DNA of 12,934 bases from ZC4RG30 sp039929265 (GTDB taxonomy: Bacteria > Pseudomonadota > Gammaproteobacteria > Steroidobacterales > Steroidobacteraceae), in the NCBI GenBank assembly GCA_039929265.1, contig JBDSRN010000124.1:1-12934 (forward strand), read 5' to 3'. How positions within the stretch are numbered: position 1 is the first letter of the stretch; the number at the start of each line of letters is the position of its first letter. The position numbers and the translations under genes were made by a program. The notes under the pieces were generated by a model. That model was not told where the DNA came from. It was given only the letters and a program-made list of their open reading frames with translations, and ran no database searches. Positions 1 through 7,871 of this stretch are shown one piece after another.

Positions 1-2634
1 TCCTCCTGCATCGCCGCGCACTTTCGCAAGGAGGCGCACGAACTCGCGTACGCCGCAGCCCAGCAGCGCGTAGCGCTGCAATTGCCCTCCGGAGACTGGC
101 AGGTGTGGCTCACGCCGCCGCCGCACCTCGGCGAGGATCCGGAGCATCTGACGCATTGGCAGGTGCTCGCGAACATGAGTCTGACCGAGAAGGGCACGTG
201 GCGCATGAGCCTCAATCGCAATCACGGCTTCCCGCCGAGCGAAAAGGCACTGAAACAGCGCTTCGGGAATCTGCTCGCGGACCTTGCGCAGATGACCGGG
301 GCCCGGGAATGCCTGCTCAATCTGCGCGACTTGCCGCCCCTGCAGATGCTGACCGAAGACGCCGACGCACTTGCCGGGCTCGCGCGCATTCTGCAACTGG
401 CAGCCGCCGAACTGCAGCTCGTGTTCACGGCAACGGGGCGGGTCGATCACACGCTCGTCGCCGCGAGCGCGCGCGAGGCACTCGGCGAGAGCGATGCGCC
501 GAGCGAGCTCGCGATGCGCTTCGGCACGGCACTGCGGCACCTGCTTGTCGACGAGTTCCAGGATACGTCGATCGAACAGTTCGCCCTCATTGAGGCGCTG
601 GTGGGCGGCTGGCAGGCCAACGATGGTCGCTCGCTGTTCCTCGTCGGTGATCCGATGCAGTCGATTTACCAGTTCCGCGCTGCGGAGGTCGGGCTGTTCC
701 TGCGCGCTCGCGCGCGCGGCATCGGCGCGCTGCAACTCGAATCGCTGGCGTTAACGCGCAACTTTCGCTCGCTTCCCGTCGTGACCAACTGGGTGAACGC
801 GGCGTTCGCGCAGCTGTTGCCCGCCAGCGACGACCTGCGCTCCTCGGCCGTGCAGTTTCTCGCAGCGGATGCCGCGGGCAGCGGCGCTCCTCCGGGCGAG
901 GTCACCGTGCATGCGCTGGATAGTGCGGATGCGGGCAGCGAGGCGCAGCGCGTGCTCGGCATCGTACGACAGGCGCGCGCACGCGATGCCGGGGCGAGTA
1001 TGGCGATACTCGTGGCGAGCAGACGTCATGCCGCGGTGATCGCCGCCACCCTGCGCGCCGCGGGCGTCCCGGTGCGCGGCATCGACCTGGAGCCACTGGC
1101 GACACGCCCGGCAGTGCGCGATCTCACCGCGCTGACGCGCGCGCTGTTGCGGCCCGCCGATCGCAGCAGTTGGCTCGCGGTGCTACGCGCACCGTGGTGC
1201 GGGCTCTCGCTCGTCGATCTCACCGCGCTGTGCGCGAGCGACGCGCTCATCACTGAGTTGTTGCGCGAACAAGAGCGCGTCGCAACCCTAAGCGAAACGG
1301 GCAGTCGAAATCTGCGGCGCTGCGCGCCGCTGCTGCTCGAAGCTGTCGAATGCCGCGGGCGCACGGAGCTTGCCGCGCTGGTCGAATCCACCTGGCTGCG
1401 CCTGGGCGGACCGGCCACGTGCAACGCAGCCGCGCTGCGCGATGCCGAGGGCTTCTTCATCGCGCTCTATGCGCAGGAGATCGACGGCACGCTCGATGAG
1501 GGCTCGCTCGATCTGCTCACCGATGCGCTGTTCACGCAAGGCGAGGGCGATGCCGCCGGCGCCGTCGAAGTGCTGACGATCCATCGCGCAAAGGGACTGG
1601 AGTGGGACGTGGTGATCCTGCCCGGGCTCGGTCATCGCATGCAGAGCGATGCATCGCCGCTGCTGCGCTGGATCGAGCTGCCGCGCGGCGACTCAGGCAC
1701 CGATCTGTTGATGGCAACGTTGTCGCTCGGCAATCCCGACGCGTCTGATCCGCTCAACGAATACATCAAGGGATTGCAGAAGCAGCGCCTGGCGAATGAA
1801 AAGGTCCGGCTCGCCTACGTCGCGGCAACGCGTGCGCGTCGCGAGCTGCATCTGCTCGGTCACGCGCCGCTCGATGCCCGGACTGATCTGCCGGCCCCGC
1901 CGGCAAGCTCACTGCTGCGCGTTCTATGGCCTGCCATCGAAACCCAGTATGTACCCGGTGCGGGCAACGCGGCCGTTGCGACGGCACCGACGAGACTGCA
2001 ACAGTTTCTGTATCGCCTGCCCCCTGACTGGCAGTCACCACCGCTGCCGTCGGACGTAGGCGTGATTGCACTGCCGCTCACGCAGGAGGAGGCAGAGATT
2101 ACGGAGTACAGTTGGGTCGGCCTGACCGCACGCGCCATTGGTACCGTAGTGCATGCGGAGCTGGAAGCACTTGCGCATGAAGACACCTGGCCACCCGCCG
2201 GGTTTGCAAACCGGCGCGAGCGGCACGAGACATCCCTGCGTCAGCTGGGAGTGGAGGCGAGCGCGCGGCCGGCGGCCATTGTCAGAATCGAAGCCGCATT
2301 GCGCAAGACACTGGCCGACAAGCGCGCCGCATGGATCTTCTCCCCCGCGCATCGCGAGCGAGCAGCAGAGCTGCGCCTGAGCGGGATGGTGGACGATCGC
2401 CTGGTGAACATCAGCATCGATCGCACGTTCATCGACGAACGCGGCACGCGTTGGGTAATCGACTTCAAGACCAGCACGCACGAAGGTGCCGACTTGCAAG
2501 GATTTCTCGCGCAGGAGACGGAGCGTTACCAACCGCAGCTGCAACGCTACGCCCAGCTCGCGCGGCATCTCGGTCCGGAGCCGGTGCGCGCAGCAATTTA
2601 CTTCCCGCTGCTGGGCGAGTTTCGCGAGATCTAG
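1..2634 (+). CDS. UvrD/AddA-like superfamily I helicase with C-terminal PD-(D/E)XK nuclease (5' partial)
   Basis: The reading frame is open from the first base, so the N-terminus, including the Walker A motif, lies outside the window; 877 residues are visible. Counting from the first codon, motif II is DEFQDT at about 184-189, motif III is GDPMQSIYQFR at 216-226, then LTRNFRS (motif IV), VLTIHRAKGLEWD at 524-536 (motif V) and VAATRARRE at 607-615 (motif VI). The C-terminus carries a RecB-type nuclease signature: SIDRTF (Asp 807), VIDFKTS (Asp 821, Lys 823) and QLQRY at 846-850. Helicase plus terminal nuclease is the architecture of AddA/RecB-like subunits that process double-strand DNA ends for recombination. 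An AddB-like partner would be expected just upstream, outside the window. A TTG at 82 could be taken for a start but lies inside the domain. The stop overlaps the stop of convergent gspN. Family is certain; AddA rather than another UvrD-like nuclease is inference. Confidence 0.9.
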   Translation, partial: SSCIAAHFRKEAHELAYAAAQQRVALQLPSGDWQVWLTPPPHLGEDPEHLTHWQVLANMSLTEKGTWRMSLNRNHGFPPSEKALKQRFGNLLADLAQMTGARECLLNLRDLPPLQMLTEDADALAGLARILQLAAAELQLVFTATGRVDHTLVAASAREALGESDAPSELAMRFGTALRHLLVDEFQDTSIEQFALIEALVGGWQANDGRSLFLVGDPMQSIYQFRAAEVGLFLRARARGIGALQLESLALTRNFRSLPVVTNWVNAAFAQLLPASDDLRSSAVQFLAADAAGSGAPPGEVTVHALDSADAGSEAQRVLGIVRQARARDAGASMAILVASRRHAAVIAATLRAAGVPVRGIDLEPLATRPAVRDLTALTRALLRPADRSSWLAVLRAPWCGLSLVDLTALCASDALITELLREQERVATLSETGSRNLRRCAPLLLEAVECRGRTELAALVESTWLRLGGPATCNAAALRDAEGFFIALYAQEIDGTLDEGSLDLLTDALFTQGEGDAAGAVEVLTIHRAKGLEWDVVILPGLGHRMQSDASPLLRWIELPRGDSGTDLLMATLSLGNPDASDPLNEYIKGLQKQRLANEKVRLAYVAATRARRELHLLGHAPLDARTDLPAPPASSLLRVLWPAIETQYVPGAGNAAVATAPTRLQQFLYRLPPDWQSPPLPSDVGVIALPLTQEEAEITEYSWVGLTARAIGTVVHAELEALAHEDTWPPAGFANRRERHETSLRQLGVEASARPAAIVRIEAALRKTLADKRAAWIFSPAHRERAAELRLSGMVDDRLVNISIDRTFIDERGTRWVIDFKTSTHEGADLQGFLAQETERYQPQLQRYAQLARHLGPEPVRAAIYFPLLGEFREI

Positions 2635-3374
2635 GGACGATTCGACAGCGAGAAGTTGCGTCGACCCGCCGCGTCGGGCGACCCCAGGATCTCGATCTGA
2701 CGACGCACTGAGTCGCTGGCGCCCGCATTCGCAGCGATCGTGCCCTTCACGTCCCAGATTCCGCCGCGCTCCAGGGCGAGATCCGCATCAAGCGAATAGG
2801 GGCCATCGAGATCGCGCAACCTGCCGTGGATCCGACCCGCGGCATCGGGCGGATCCCGCACTCTCAGCTCGTAGCTGCCGAAAGCGTCGGGACGCGGGCC
2901 ATTCGCGATGATGTCGCGCACGCGAATCACACCCTGGATGAGCTCCACCTGTTCGTCGTGCATGGTGAGTCGCGGGATATCCAGCTGCAGCCGGCCGGTC
3001 CAGTTGGCCGGCAACGCGGTGATCAACGCGGGATCGAGCGGCAGGTCGCCACGCAGGTCATTCGCCTCGATGCGCCCGCTCATGCGCAGCTCGAACCTGC
3101 CGCTGAGCTGGCCGTCAGCACGCTGGAATCGCGCCGTAGCGGATAGCGCGCCGCGCAACAGGGCGGCGCGTGCGACCTGCCATTGCGCGGTGCCGAGCGC
3201 GATGTTCTGCACGGTGAGCTGCGCGCAGCCGCCGTTCCAGATGCTGCCCTCGGGACCAATGCACTGCACGTTCGCCGGGAAGAAGCGAGCAGCCCAGCTA
3301 GTGGGCAGCCGCGCGCACAGCACGATTGCGAAAACCAGGAGCGCCGCAACGCTCATCAATACGATTCGACGCAT
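2631..3374 (-). CDS. gspN: Type II secretion system protein N
   Basis: A protein of 247 residues. It has an N-terminal membrane anchor (about residues 4-23, hydrophobic, after MRR) followed by a periplasmic domain. Residues 43-48 read GSIWNG, the characteristic early motif of the GspN family, and the rest is beta-rich with repeated short strands (for example SGRFELRMSGRIEAN), as in that family. GspN is an accessory inner-membrane/periplasmic component found in some T2SS operons and often last in them; its exact role is poorly defined. Two cysteines (38 and 50) flank the GSIWNG motif and could form a disulfide (inference). The ATG lies 6 nt after the gspM stop, with no clear Shine-Dalgarno, so coupling to gspM is likely. 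The gene ends the operon and converges on the helicase gene, sharing part of its stop codon. Confidence 0.93.
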   Translation of the reverse strand: MRRIVLMSVAALLVFAIVLCARLPTSWAARFFPANVQCIGPEGSIWNGGCAQLTVQNIALGTAQWQVARAALLRGALSATARFQRADGQLSGRFELRMSGRIEANDLRGDLPLDPALITALPANWTGRLQLDIPRLTMHDEQVELIQGVIRVRDIIANGPRPDAFGSYELRVRDPPDAAGRIHGRLRDLDGPYSLDADLALERGGIWDVKGTIAANAGASDSVRRQIEILGSPDAAGRRNFSLSNRP

Positions 3375-3380
3375 GGGGTT

Positions 3381-3866
3381 CTAGCGGATGCGCAGCACGA
3401 TGCTGGCGTTCACCAGGCCCGGCTCGCTCGCGGCATCGATGCTCGCGGACTCGACGCGCACGCCGTTGCGTTCGGACAGGCGCCCGAGCCACTGGACCAG
3501 CGAATTGAACGGCGCCTTCTCGAGCTGCACCCGCAGACCACCATCGCCACTCGGTTGACTGCCGGTGAGCGACTGAGCGAGCCCGGATTCGCGCGCGGCG
3601 CGATCGATAACGACCACGAGCGAATCCTGCGTGGCCGGCACGCTCGCGGCGGGACCTGCGCTGGCGAGCGCAGGCGCCACCGATTGCATCCACGCGAGAT
3701 CGGCCTGCTTGCGGGTGACACTCGCCGACAGTTTGCTGAGATTGCGCTCCAGCGGCATCACGAGCAGGAAAACGAGCAGCACGCCAGCGAGGATGCCGCC
3801 GCCGAGCACCATGCGGCGCTCGCGTGAGCCCAGCGAATCCAAACGAGTGCGCAGCGTGGCGAACAT
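3381..3866 (-). CDS. gspM: Type II secretion system inner-membrane platform protein M
   Basis: A protein of 161 residues, near the usual GspM length. A short basic cytoplasmic N-terminus (residues 1-18) precedes a single membrane helix at about 19-37. A helical, coiled-coil-like stretch follows (LERNLSKLSASVTRKQADL), then a C-terminal ferredoxin-like periplasmic domain ending in alternating strands (VESASIDAA, VNASIVLRIR). GspM binds GspL and links the ATPase-associated platform to the growing pseudopilus. The segment FNSLVQWLGRLSERNGVRV matches the conserved helix-strand of the GspM C-terminal domain. The ATG is one base past the gspL stop, and gspN begins 6 nt after this stop. Assignment rests on topology, fold pattern and position between gspL and gspN, because GspM proteins are weakly conserved. 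Confidence 0.92.
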   Translation of the reverse strand: MFATLRTRLDSLGSRERRMVLGGGILAGVLLVFLLVMPLERNLSKLSASVTRKQADLAWMQSVAPALASAGPAASVPATQDSLVVVIDRAARESGLAQSLTGSQPSGDGGLRVQLEKAPFNSLVQWLGRLSERNGVRVESASIDAASEPGLVNASIVLRIR

Positions 3867-3867
3867 C

Positions 3868-5160
3868 TCAGGACCCCGCGATGCGTTTGGGCGGGGGAGG
3901 TGCGGCGGGCTGCATGCGAATCTGCAGACGACCCTCGTAGTTGCTGCCGCGCGCCGCGCCCGAGGTGAGGTCGGCCATCAGCCCGCTACTGCGCAGCGAC
4001 TGATTGATCCTCTCGAGACTCTCGGCATCGGGCGCGAGAACCTTCATGTCCACCGACCCGTTGCGGAAACTGATCGCCTCGAAGCGCGTCGCCGGCGCGG
4101 TGCTGCGTGCGCTCGCGAGGGCCGAGAGGAGCGGCAGGAGCCCGCCCTGTTCGCTGCGGCCCGCGGCGAGGGCTGCGAGCCGACTCTCCATGCGCCGTCG
4201 CGCATCCACTGCGCTCTGCTCGCCCGGCATGGCGCTGCGGAAAGCCTGTTCGATCGAGGCATCGAGCCCGGCATTGACCTTTCCGAGCTGGTTGAGCTCG
4301 ATGACCCTGCCCAGCAAGTGCAGACCGATCAATGCGCCGGCAAGGATCGCCGCCATGCGCCACGAGCGCAGGCTGCCACTGGATTTGCGCACGGGGGCGA
4401 ACGCGCCCTGCAGCAGATTGATCGGGCCCTCGTCGCCGAACTGCTGCGCGAGCAACGGCAGTACGCCACCGGATAGCAACTGGATCTTCAGCGTCGCGAC
4501 GCGTGGCCGCAGCGCCTCCACCTGCGCGCAATAGCGCGGCCAGTCCTGCGGCGCCGCGTACACGATGAGGTGTTGCATGCCGATCTCTTCGGCGCTCGCG
4601 CCTTCGCCGAACGCGAGCTCGAACGCGGCATCGATATCAGCGCAGGGCAGGGACATCGGCCGGCGCAAATCACTGCGGATCACGATGCTGTCGCCCTCGA
4701 TGAGCGCGGTGATGTGGCCGGGCACGAGCGGCAGCAACTCGGAATCCGCGTACATGATCTCGGCATTGACGCCGGTCGACGCAAGTGTGGCGAGCCATTC
4801 GCGCATCAGCGTGTTGGCGACCACGTCGACCGCGGTGCGCGGGATCGGCACACCAGCACTGCCCGGATTGCCGACCACGAAGTGCAGCTCGTCGATGTCC
4901 GCGGCAACCTGCTCCTCGAGCGCGTACGCGACGACCTGTTGCAGTTTCGCGCTGCCCTTCACAGGAATATCCGCGGAGGTCTGCAGAACATCGGCACCCG
5001 GCACCAGCGCACAGACGCGATGTCCGGCGGCGATGGCCGTGAGGTCGGGAGTGACAGCAGTCTCCGTGGCGCCGAGCAGCTGGCCACGGGAATCCACTAC
5101 GGCCCAGCTCATGGGCTGTGCCGCATTTCGTCCCAGTCGCAGCATGAGCCAGTCAGCCAT
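3868..5160 (-). CDS. gspL: Type II secretion system inner-membrane platform protein L
   Basis: From the ATG chosen here the protein has 430 residues and begins MADWLMLRLG. Residues 1 to about 250 form the actin-like cytoplasmic domain that in the family binds the ATPase GspE; family-typical segments are YALEEQVAADIDELHF (about 79-94) and INLLQGAF (about 247-254). One membrane helix lies at about 269-286, followed by a coiled-coil-like linker and a periplasmic ferredoxin-like domain (RFEAISFRNGSVDMKVLAP). The tail is proline-rich (PAAPPPPKR). GspL with GspM and GspF anchors GspE at the inner membrane. A TTG two codons upstream (5164-5166) overlaps the gspK stop in a TTGA arrangement and would give 432 residues; the ATG is preferred because MADW is a more natural N-terminus and neither start has a strong Shine-Dalgarno. 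The downstream gap to gspM is 1 nt. Confidence 0.94.
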   Translation of the reverse strand: MADWLMLRLGRNAAQPMSWAVVDSRGQLLGATETAVTPDLTAIAAGHRVCALVPGADVLQTSADIPVKGSAKLQQVVAYALEEQVAADIDELHFVVGNPGSAGVPIPRTAVDVVANTLMREWLATLASTGVNAEIMYADSELLPLVPGHITALIEGDSIVIRSDLRRPMSLPCADIDAAFELAFGEGASAEEIGMQHLIVYAAPQDWPRYCAQVEALRPRVATLKIQLLSGGVLPLLAQQFGDEGPINLLQGAFAPVRKSSGSLRSWRMAAILAGALIGLHLLGRVIELNQLGKVNAGLDASIEQAFRSAMPGEQSAVDARRRMESRLAALAAGRSEQGGLLPLLSALASARSTAPATRFEAISFRNGSVDMKVLAPDAESLERINQSLRSSGLMADLTSGAARGSNYEGRLQIRMQPAAPPPPKRIAGS

Positions 5161-5162
5161 CT

Positions 5163-6116
5163 TCAATCGGTTCCGTAGGTTCTGAGGACGGGGCGAACGC
5201 CCTGTGAGGTGCGATACATAAGACTGTACAAGGCGAACTGGGTAGTGCCAATACTGACCAGGGTCTCCAAGCGGAAGTAGTCGCTACTTTGAGCAATTCG
5301 TCGGGTGAGTTCCGGCGCAAACTTGGGGTCGCTCAGCACGTTGGCCAGGTCCTGGCTGGTCGGGAAGCACTTGCCTCCAGTGGCTGAGATTTTCGGCCAG
5401 CTCTGTTTGTATGGTGAATTCTGCACTCCTGAAATAAACGCATTGAGCACTTTTTCATTGGCAGTGCAGATGTTGAGCAGCGTTCCGGTCGGCAAGGCCG
5501 CGACGAATGGGGCAAGCAAGTCGTAGTTGTCACGACCGAACTCCGGCAGCTGCAACAATTCGCTGATGCTGGTGACGGGAAGGTTGGCAGTCAGATACGA
5601 GGGTGATTGCGCGCTGTAGACGCCATCCTCCGTACCGGTTGCGTTGTCCTCGTCGATCCAGTCAGCCATTTTCTCGGCCCAGTGCGTCTGCAGTCCGAGC
5701 TCCTGCAGCAGAAATTCGAGCTGCTGCACCGCCACTTTGTCGATGGCGCCAGTGCTGTCGATGAGGCTGTTGAGATTGAATTTGCCCGACTCATCTTCGA
5801 GCTGCGCTTCGAGTGCCCCTTGCGGTGCTCCCTCGCTGGCGGCATCGCTGATCTCCACGGGCCCGTAGTGCTTGTGCCAAGGCTCCGCGTCGTGGTCGAT
5901 CTTGTTGTTCGCAAGATCCTCGCGCAGCGCATAGGCAGCCACGGCTTCGGCACCCGCAGCAAACATCACATCCTGCTCGACGCTGAAGATCGCACCCGCG
6001 CGGCGTGAGGCCATCACGTCCTTGAACTTGATGCTGACCGCAAGGACGGTGGCCAGCGCAACGAGCATCACTGCCGTCATCATCGCGATACCCCGTTGAC
6101 GTGCGCGTGATGTCAT
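5163..6116 (-). CDS. gspK: Type II secretion system minor pseudopilin K
   Basis: A protein of 317 residues starting MTSRARQRGIAMM. The prepilin-type leader ends at Gly9 with cleavage expected before Ile10, followed by a hydrophobic helix (about 10-29). As usual for GspK, mature position +5 is not Glu (Thr here), consistent with its tip position on the pseudopilus, where no Glu5 contact is needed. Family motifs include LEDESGKFNLNSL (about 106-118), MADWIDEDN (about 150-158) with TEDGVY after it, and SISELLQLPEF (183-193). Cys217 and Cys250 could form the disulfide typical of the C-terminal domain. GspK caps the I-J-K tip complex. The frame stays open upstream to 6239, but ATG 6116 forms an ATGA overlap with the gspJ stop and has GAGGTGG in front at good spacing, so it is the start. 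The C-terminal half is locally AT-richer than its neighbours. Confidence 0.96.
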   Translation of the reverse strand: MTSRARQRGIAMMTAVMLVALATVLAVSIKFKDVMASRRAGAIFSVEQDVMFAAGAEAVAAYALREDLANNKIDHDAEPWHKHYGPVEISDAASEGAPQGALEAQLEDESGKFNLNSLIDSTGAIDKVAVQQLEFLLQELGLQTHWAEKMADWIDEDNATGTEDGVYSAQSPSYLTANLPVTSISELLQLPEFGRDNYDLLAPFVAALPTGTLLNICTANEKVLNAFISGVQNSPYKQSWPKISATGGKCFPTSQDLANVLSDPKFAPELTRRIAQSSDYFRLETLVSIGTTQFALYSLMYRTSQGVRPVLRTYGTD

Positions 6117-6727
6117 CCCGCCACCTCGATCAGACGTACGAGCTTGCCCCAGTCCTCGAGATCGACCGTCACTTCCACCGCGACGGGCCGCACGCGTAGA
6201 TCCTGGGGCGTCGGCGTGATGCTCGAAGCGGGTGGCCACTGATCACGCCACGTGCCGCCTTCGTCGCGATAACGAAATTTCACGCTCGTGACACGATCCA
6301 TCAGGGCGCGTCGCCTTGGCTTGGCATTGAGGGGCGCATCGAGGACGCGGAAGGATTCGCGGTACAGAGTCTTGTCTTCGAGCACATATCGCACTCGCTG
6401 GAGGGCCGCTCTCTGCACCCCGGCAGGATTCGCCCAGCCGCCTCGGGTCAGAGAGACGAGCGCCTCATTGCGCCCATCGGCAAGCACGGCAGGCAACCAG
6501 CCGGCTGCGTTCGGCCGACGTACGGGCCGCGGTGCCAGCTGAGTGAAGTCCTGGCTGAACATGCGCATCGCAGTCTGTACATCCAGCAATCTCTTCTGGC
6601 GGGATTCAACGAACCCACGATTGTTCACCGCTTGTTTGATAGCGCCGTAGCCGATCGAAAACATGACCGCGGTGATGAACATCGCGACGAGCAGTTCGAT
6701 CAAGGTGAAGCCGGAATTGCGCCGCAT
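6113..6727 (-). CDS. gspJ: Type II secretion system minor pseudopilin J
   Basis: A protein of 204 residues, the usual GspJ length. It starts MRRNSGFTLIELLVA: a short basic prepilin leader, cleavage after Gly6, and Glu at mature position 5, followed by the N-terminal membrane/packing helix. The segment QDFTQLAPRPVRR and the later strands RRALMDRVTSVKFRYRDEGG and PVAVEVTVDLEDWGKLVRLIEVAG match the GspJ pattern. In the family GspJ joins GspI and GspK in the pseudopilus tip complex in the periplasm. The prepilin peptidase (GspO/PilD) needed for processing is not in this window. The ATG lies 2 nt after the gspI stop and the TGA stop overlaps the gspK ATG, so translation is probably coupled on both sides. 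Confidence 0.96.
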   Translation of the reverse strand: MRRNSGFTLIELLVAMFITAVMFSIGYGAIKQAVNNRGFVESRQKRLLDVQTAMRMFSQDFTQLAPRPVRRPNAAGWLPAVLADGRNEALVSLTRGGWANPAGVQRAALQRVRYVLEDKTLYRESFRVLDAPLNAKPRRRALMDRVTSVKFRYRDEGGTWRDQWPPASSITPTPQDLRVRPVAVEVTVDLEDWGKLVRLIEVAG

Positions 6728-6729
6728 GC

Positions 6730-7290
6730 CTATCCGCCACCGGCAGGGAGCGGACCAGGAAGTGGCCTGATCGGGGCGAGAGCCCCCGCGCCCGACGAGC
6801 TGATTGTCCCATCCTGGTTTACAGGCGGGTTCTGTCCGCTTCCCACAGGCGACAGAGGACTGCCCATCCAGTTGGGCAGGGTGCCATTGGACGGAAGCTG
6901 TGCGCGGCCTATGAACCCCGAGGCTTTACCGAGTGCCTCGGTGAACACATCCGTTGAATCCCCTGGTGCTTTGCGTTCAGCCATCTGCACACCCACATCG
7001 ATGCGCATCAGGCTCGCAATGCCGGTATCAACAACCTCCTGGCGCCAGCGCCACTTCTGCCCCGCGAACTCCACTTCGCCCTTGGTCTTGCCGAGGGGGA
7101 CGTTGCCAGCGTTGAGACGCACCTCGGTGATGCGGTTGAGCGCGATCCATTGCCCGAAAGATCTGTCGCGCAGATAAGCCGTGTTGCCAGCCGCCTGCGA
7201 TAGCGCCGCCATCAGCCCACCCATCGTGAGTGCGACAATGAACAGCGCCACCAGCACTTCGATAAGGGTGAATCCGGTGTGCCGGGTCAT
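6730..7290 (-). CDS. gspI: Type II secretion system minor pseudopilin I with C-terminal extension
   Basis: A protein of 186 residues starting MTRHTGFTLIEVLVALF: prepilin cleavage after Gly6 and Glu at mature position 5. The core to roughly residue 115 is normal GspI, with family-typical ALNRITEVRLN, KTKGEVEFAGQKWRWRQEV and a strand RIDVGVQM. GspI is usually about 120-130 residues, so roughly 60 residues are extra here. This tail is rich in Gly, Pro, Ser and Asn and finishes PIRPLPGPLPAGGG; it looks disordered. GspI starts assembly of the I-J-K tip complex in the periplasm. The ATG overlaps the gspH stop as ATGA and gspJ starts 2 nt after this stop. The reading frame through the tail has no sign of a break; whether the tail is functional or a recent read-through of non-coding DNA cannot be told from sequence alone. 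Confidence 0.94.
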   Translation of the reverse strand: MTRHTGFTLIEVLVALFIVALTMGGLMAALSQAAGNTAYLRDRSFGQWIALNRITEVRLNAGNVPLGKTKGEVEFAGQKWRWRQEVVDTGIASLMRIDVGVQMAERKAPGDSTDVFTEALGKASGFIGRAQLPSNGTLPNWMGSPLSPVGSGQNPPVNQDGTISSSGAGALAPIRPLPGPLPAGGG

Positions 7291-7871
7291 ATCGTCGCGC
7301 CAGGTTTCATGTCGGTATCGAGAATTTCGTCTTCCTCGTCGCTTGCGGCGATCTGCACGCCCTTGCCGGTGGCCGGGCGCACCAGGAACAGCTCGAATGC
7401 ATTGAGCTCGCCACTCGAGAACAACAGCGCCTGTGGCGCGAGCTTCTGGACCTTCGCGATTGCCTTGTCGTCCTTGCGCTTCGGCAGGACGATGCGGCGT
7501 CCTTCGATGCGCACCGAGATGAGCAGATCCTCGGGCAGAGTGCGCGTACGCAGGGAGTCATCATTGACGATGCGCACCCACTCCTTCTTGCGCGCATCGA
7601 ACGTGAGGAACTCGTAGCCACCCTCGAACACGCGCAGGCCGTACTCGCGCGACTGCAGTTCTGCCTGTTCGCGTGCGTAGCTCATCAATGCGTGGAGTCG
7701 ATCGGCTTCGTTTCGCAGTCCACGATCGCTGCCGATCATGCCGAACGACATGACCGCGCCGATCGACATGATCCCGATGATCACGACGACGACGAGAATC
7801 TCGATGAGTGTGAAGCCGCCCTGGGCGGAAGCGCGACTACTGGTCGAGGTTCCAGTTGCCGATGTCGGCAT
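7287..7871 (-). CDS. gspH: Type II secretion system minor pseudopilin H
   Basis: A protein of 194 residues with the chosen start. The prepilin motif is QGGFTLIEILVVVVIIG: cleavage after Gly19 and Glu at mature position 5. The leader of 19 residues, Ser/Thr-rich, is longer than the usual 5-10. The segment RNEADRLHALMSYAREQAELQSREYGLRVF is the conserved first helix to strand of GspH/FimT pseudopilins. The C-terminus is acidic (SDEEDEILDTD). GspH is thought to join the major pseudopilus shaft to the I-J-K tip. ATG 7871 lies inside the end of gspG (35-nt overlap) and has GAAGG six bases ahead; no other in-frame start lies between it and the FTLIE motif. The frame is open upstream to 7961, but those starts lie deeper in gspG. 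The stop overlaps the gspI ATG. Confidence 0.93.
   Translation of the reverse strand: MPTSATGTSTSSRASAQGGFTLIEILVVVVIIGIMSIGAVMSFGMIGSDRGLRNEADRLHALMSYAREQAELQSREYGLRVFEGGYEFLTFDARKKEWVRIVNDDSLRTRTLPEDLLISVRIEGRRIVLPKRKDDKAIAKVQKLAPQALLFSSGELNAFELFLVRPATGKGVQIAASDEEDEILDTDMKPGATI

Noticed and set aside
2640..2690. Possible hairpin (CCCG/CGGG) near the convergent gene ends as a terminator
   Set aside because: The stem is only about four pairs, lies in gspN coding sequence and is not followed by a T run on either strand.
4565..5185. Plus-strand open frames of about 200 codons opposite gspL
   Set aside because: Two overlapping frames occur in the same place, both low-complexity, which marks them as compositional by-products of gspL.
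6117..6239. In-frame N-terminal extension of gspK
   Set aside because: It would put about 50 residues before the prepilin cleavage site and lies over gspJ; ATG 6116 has a good Shine-Dalgarno and the short leader expected.
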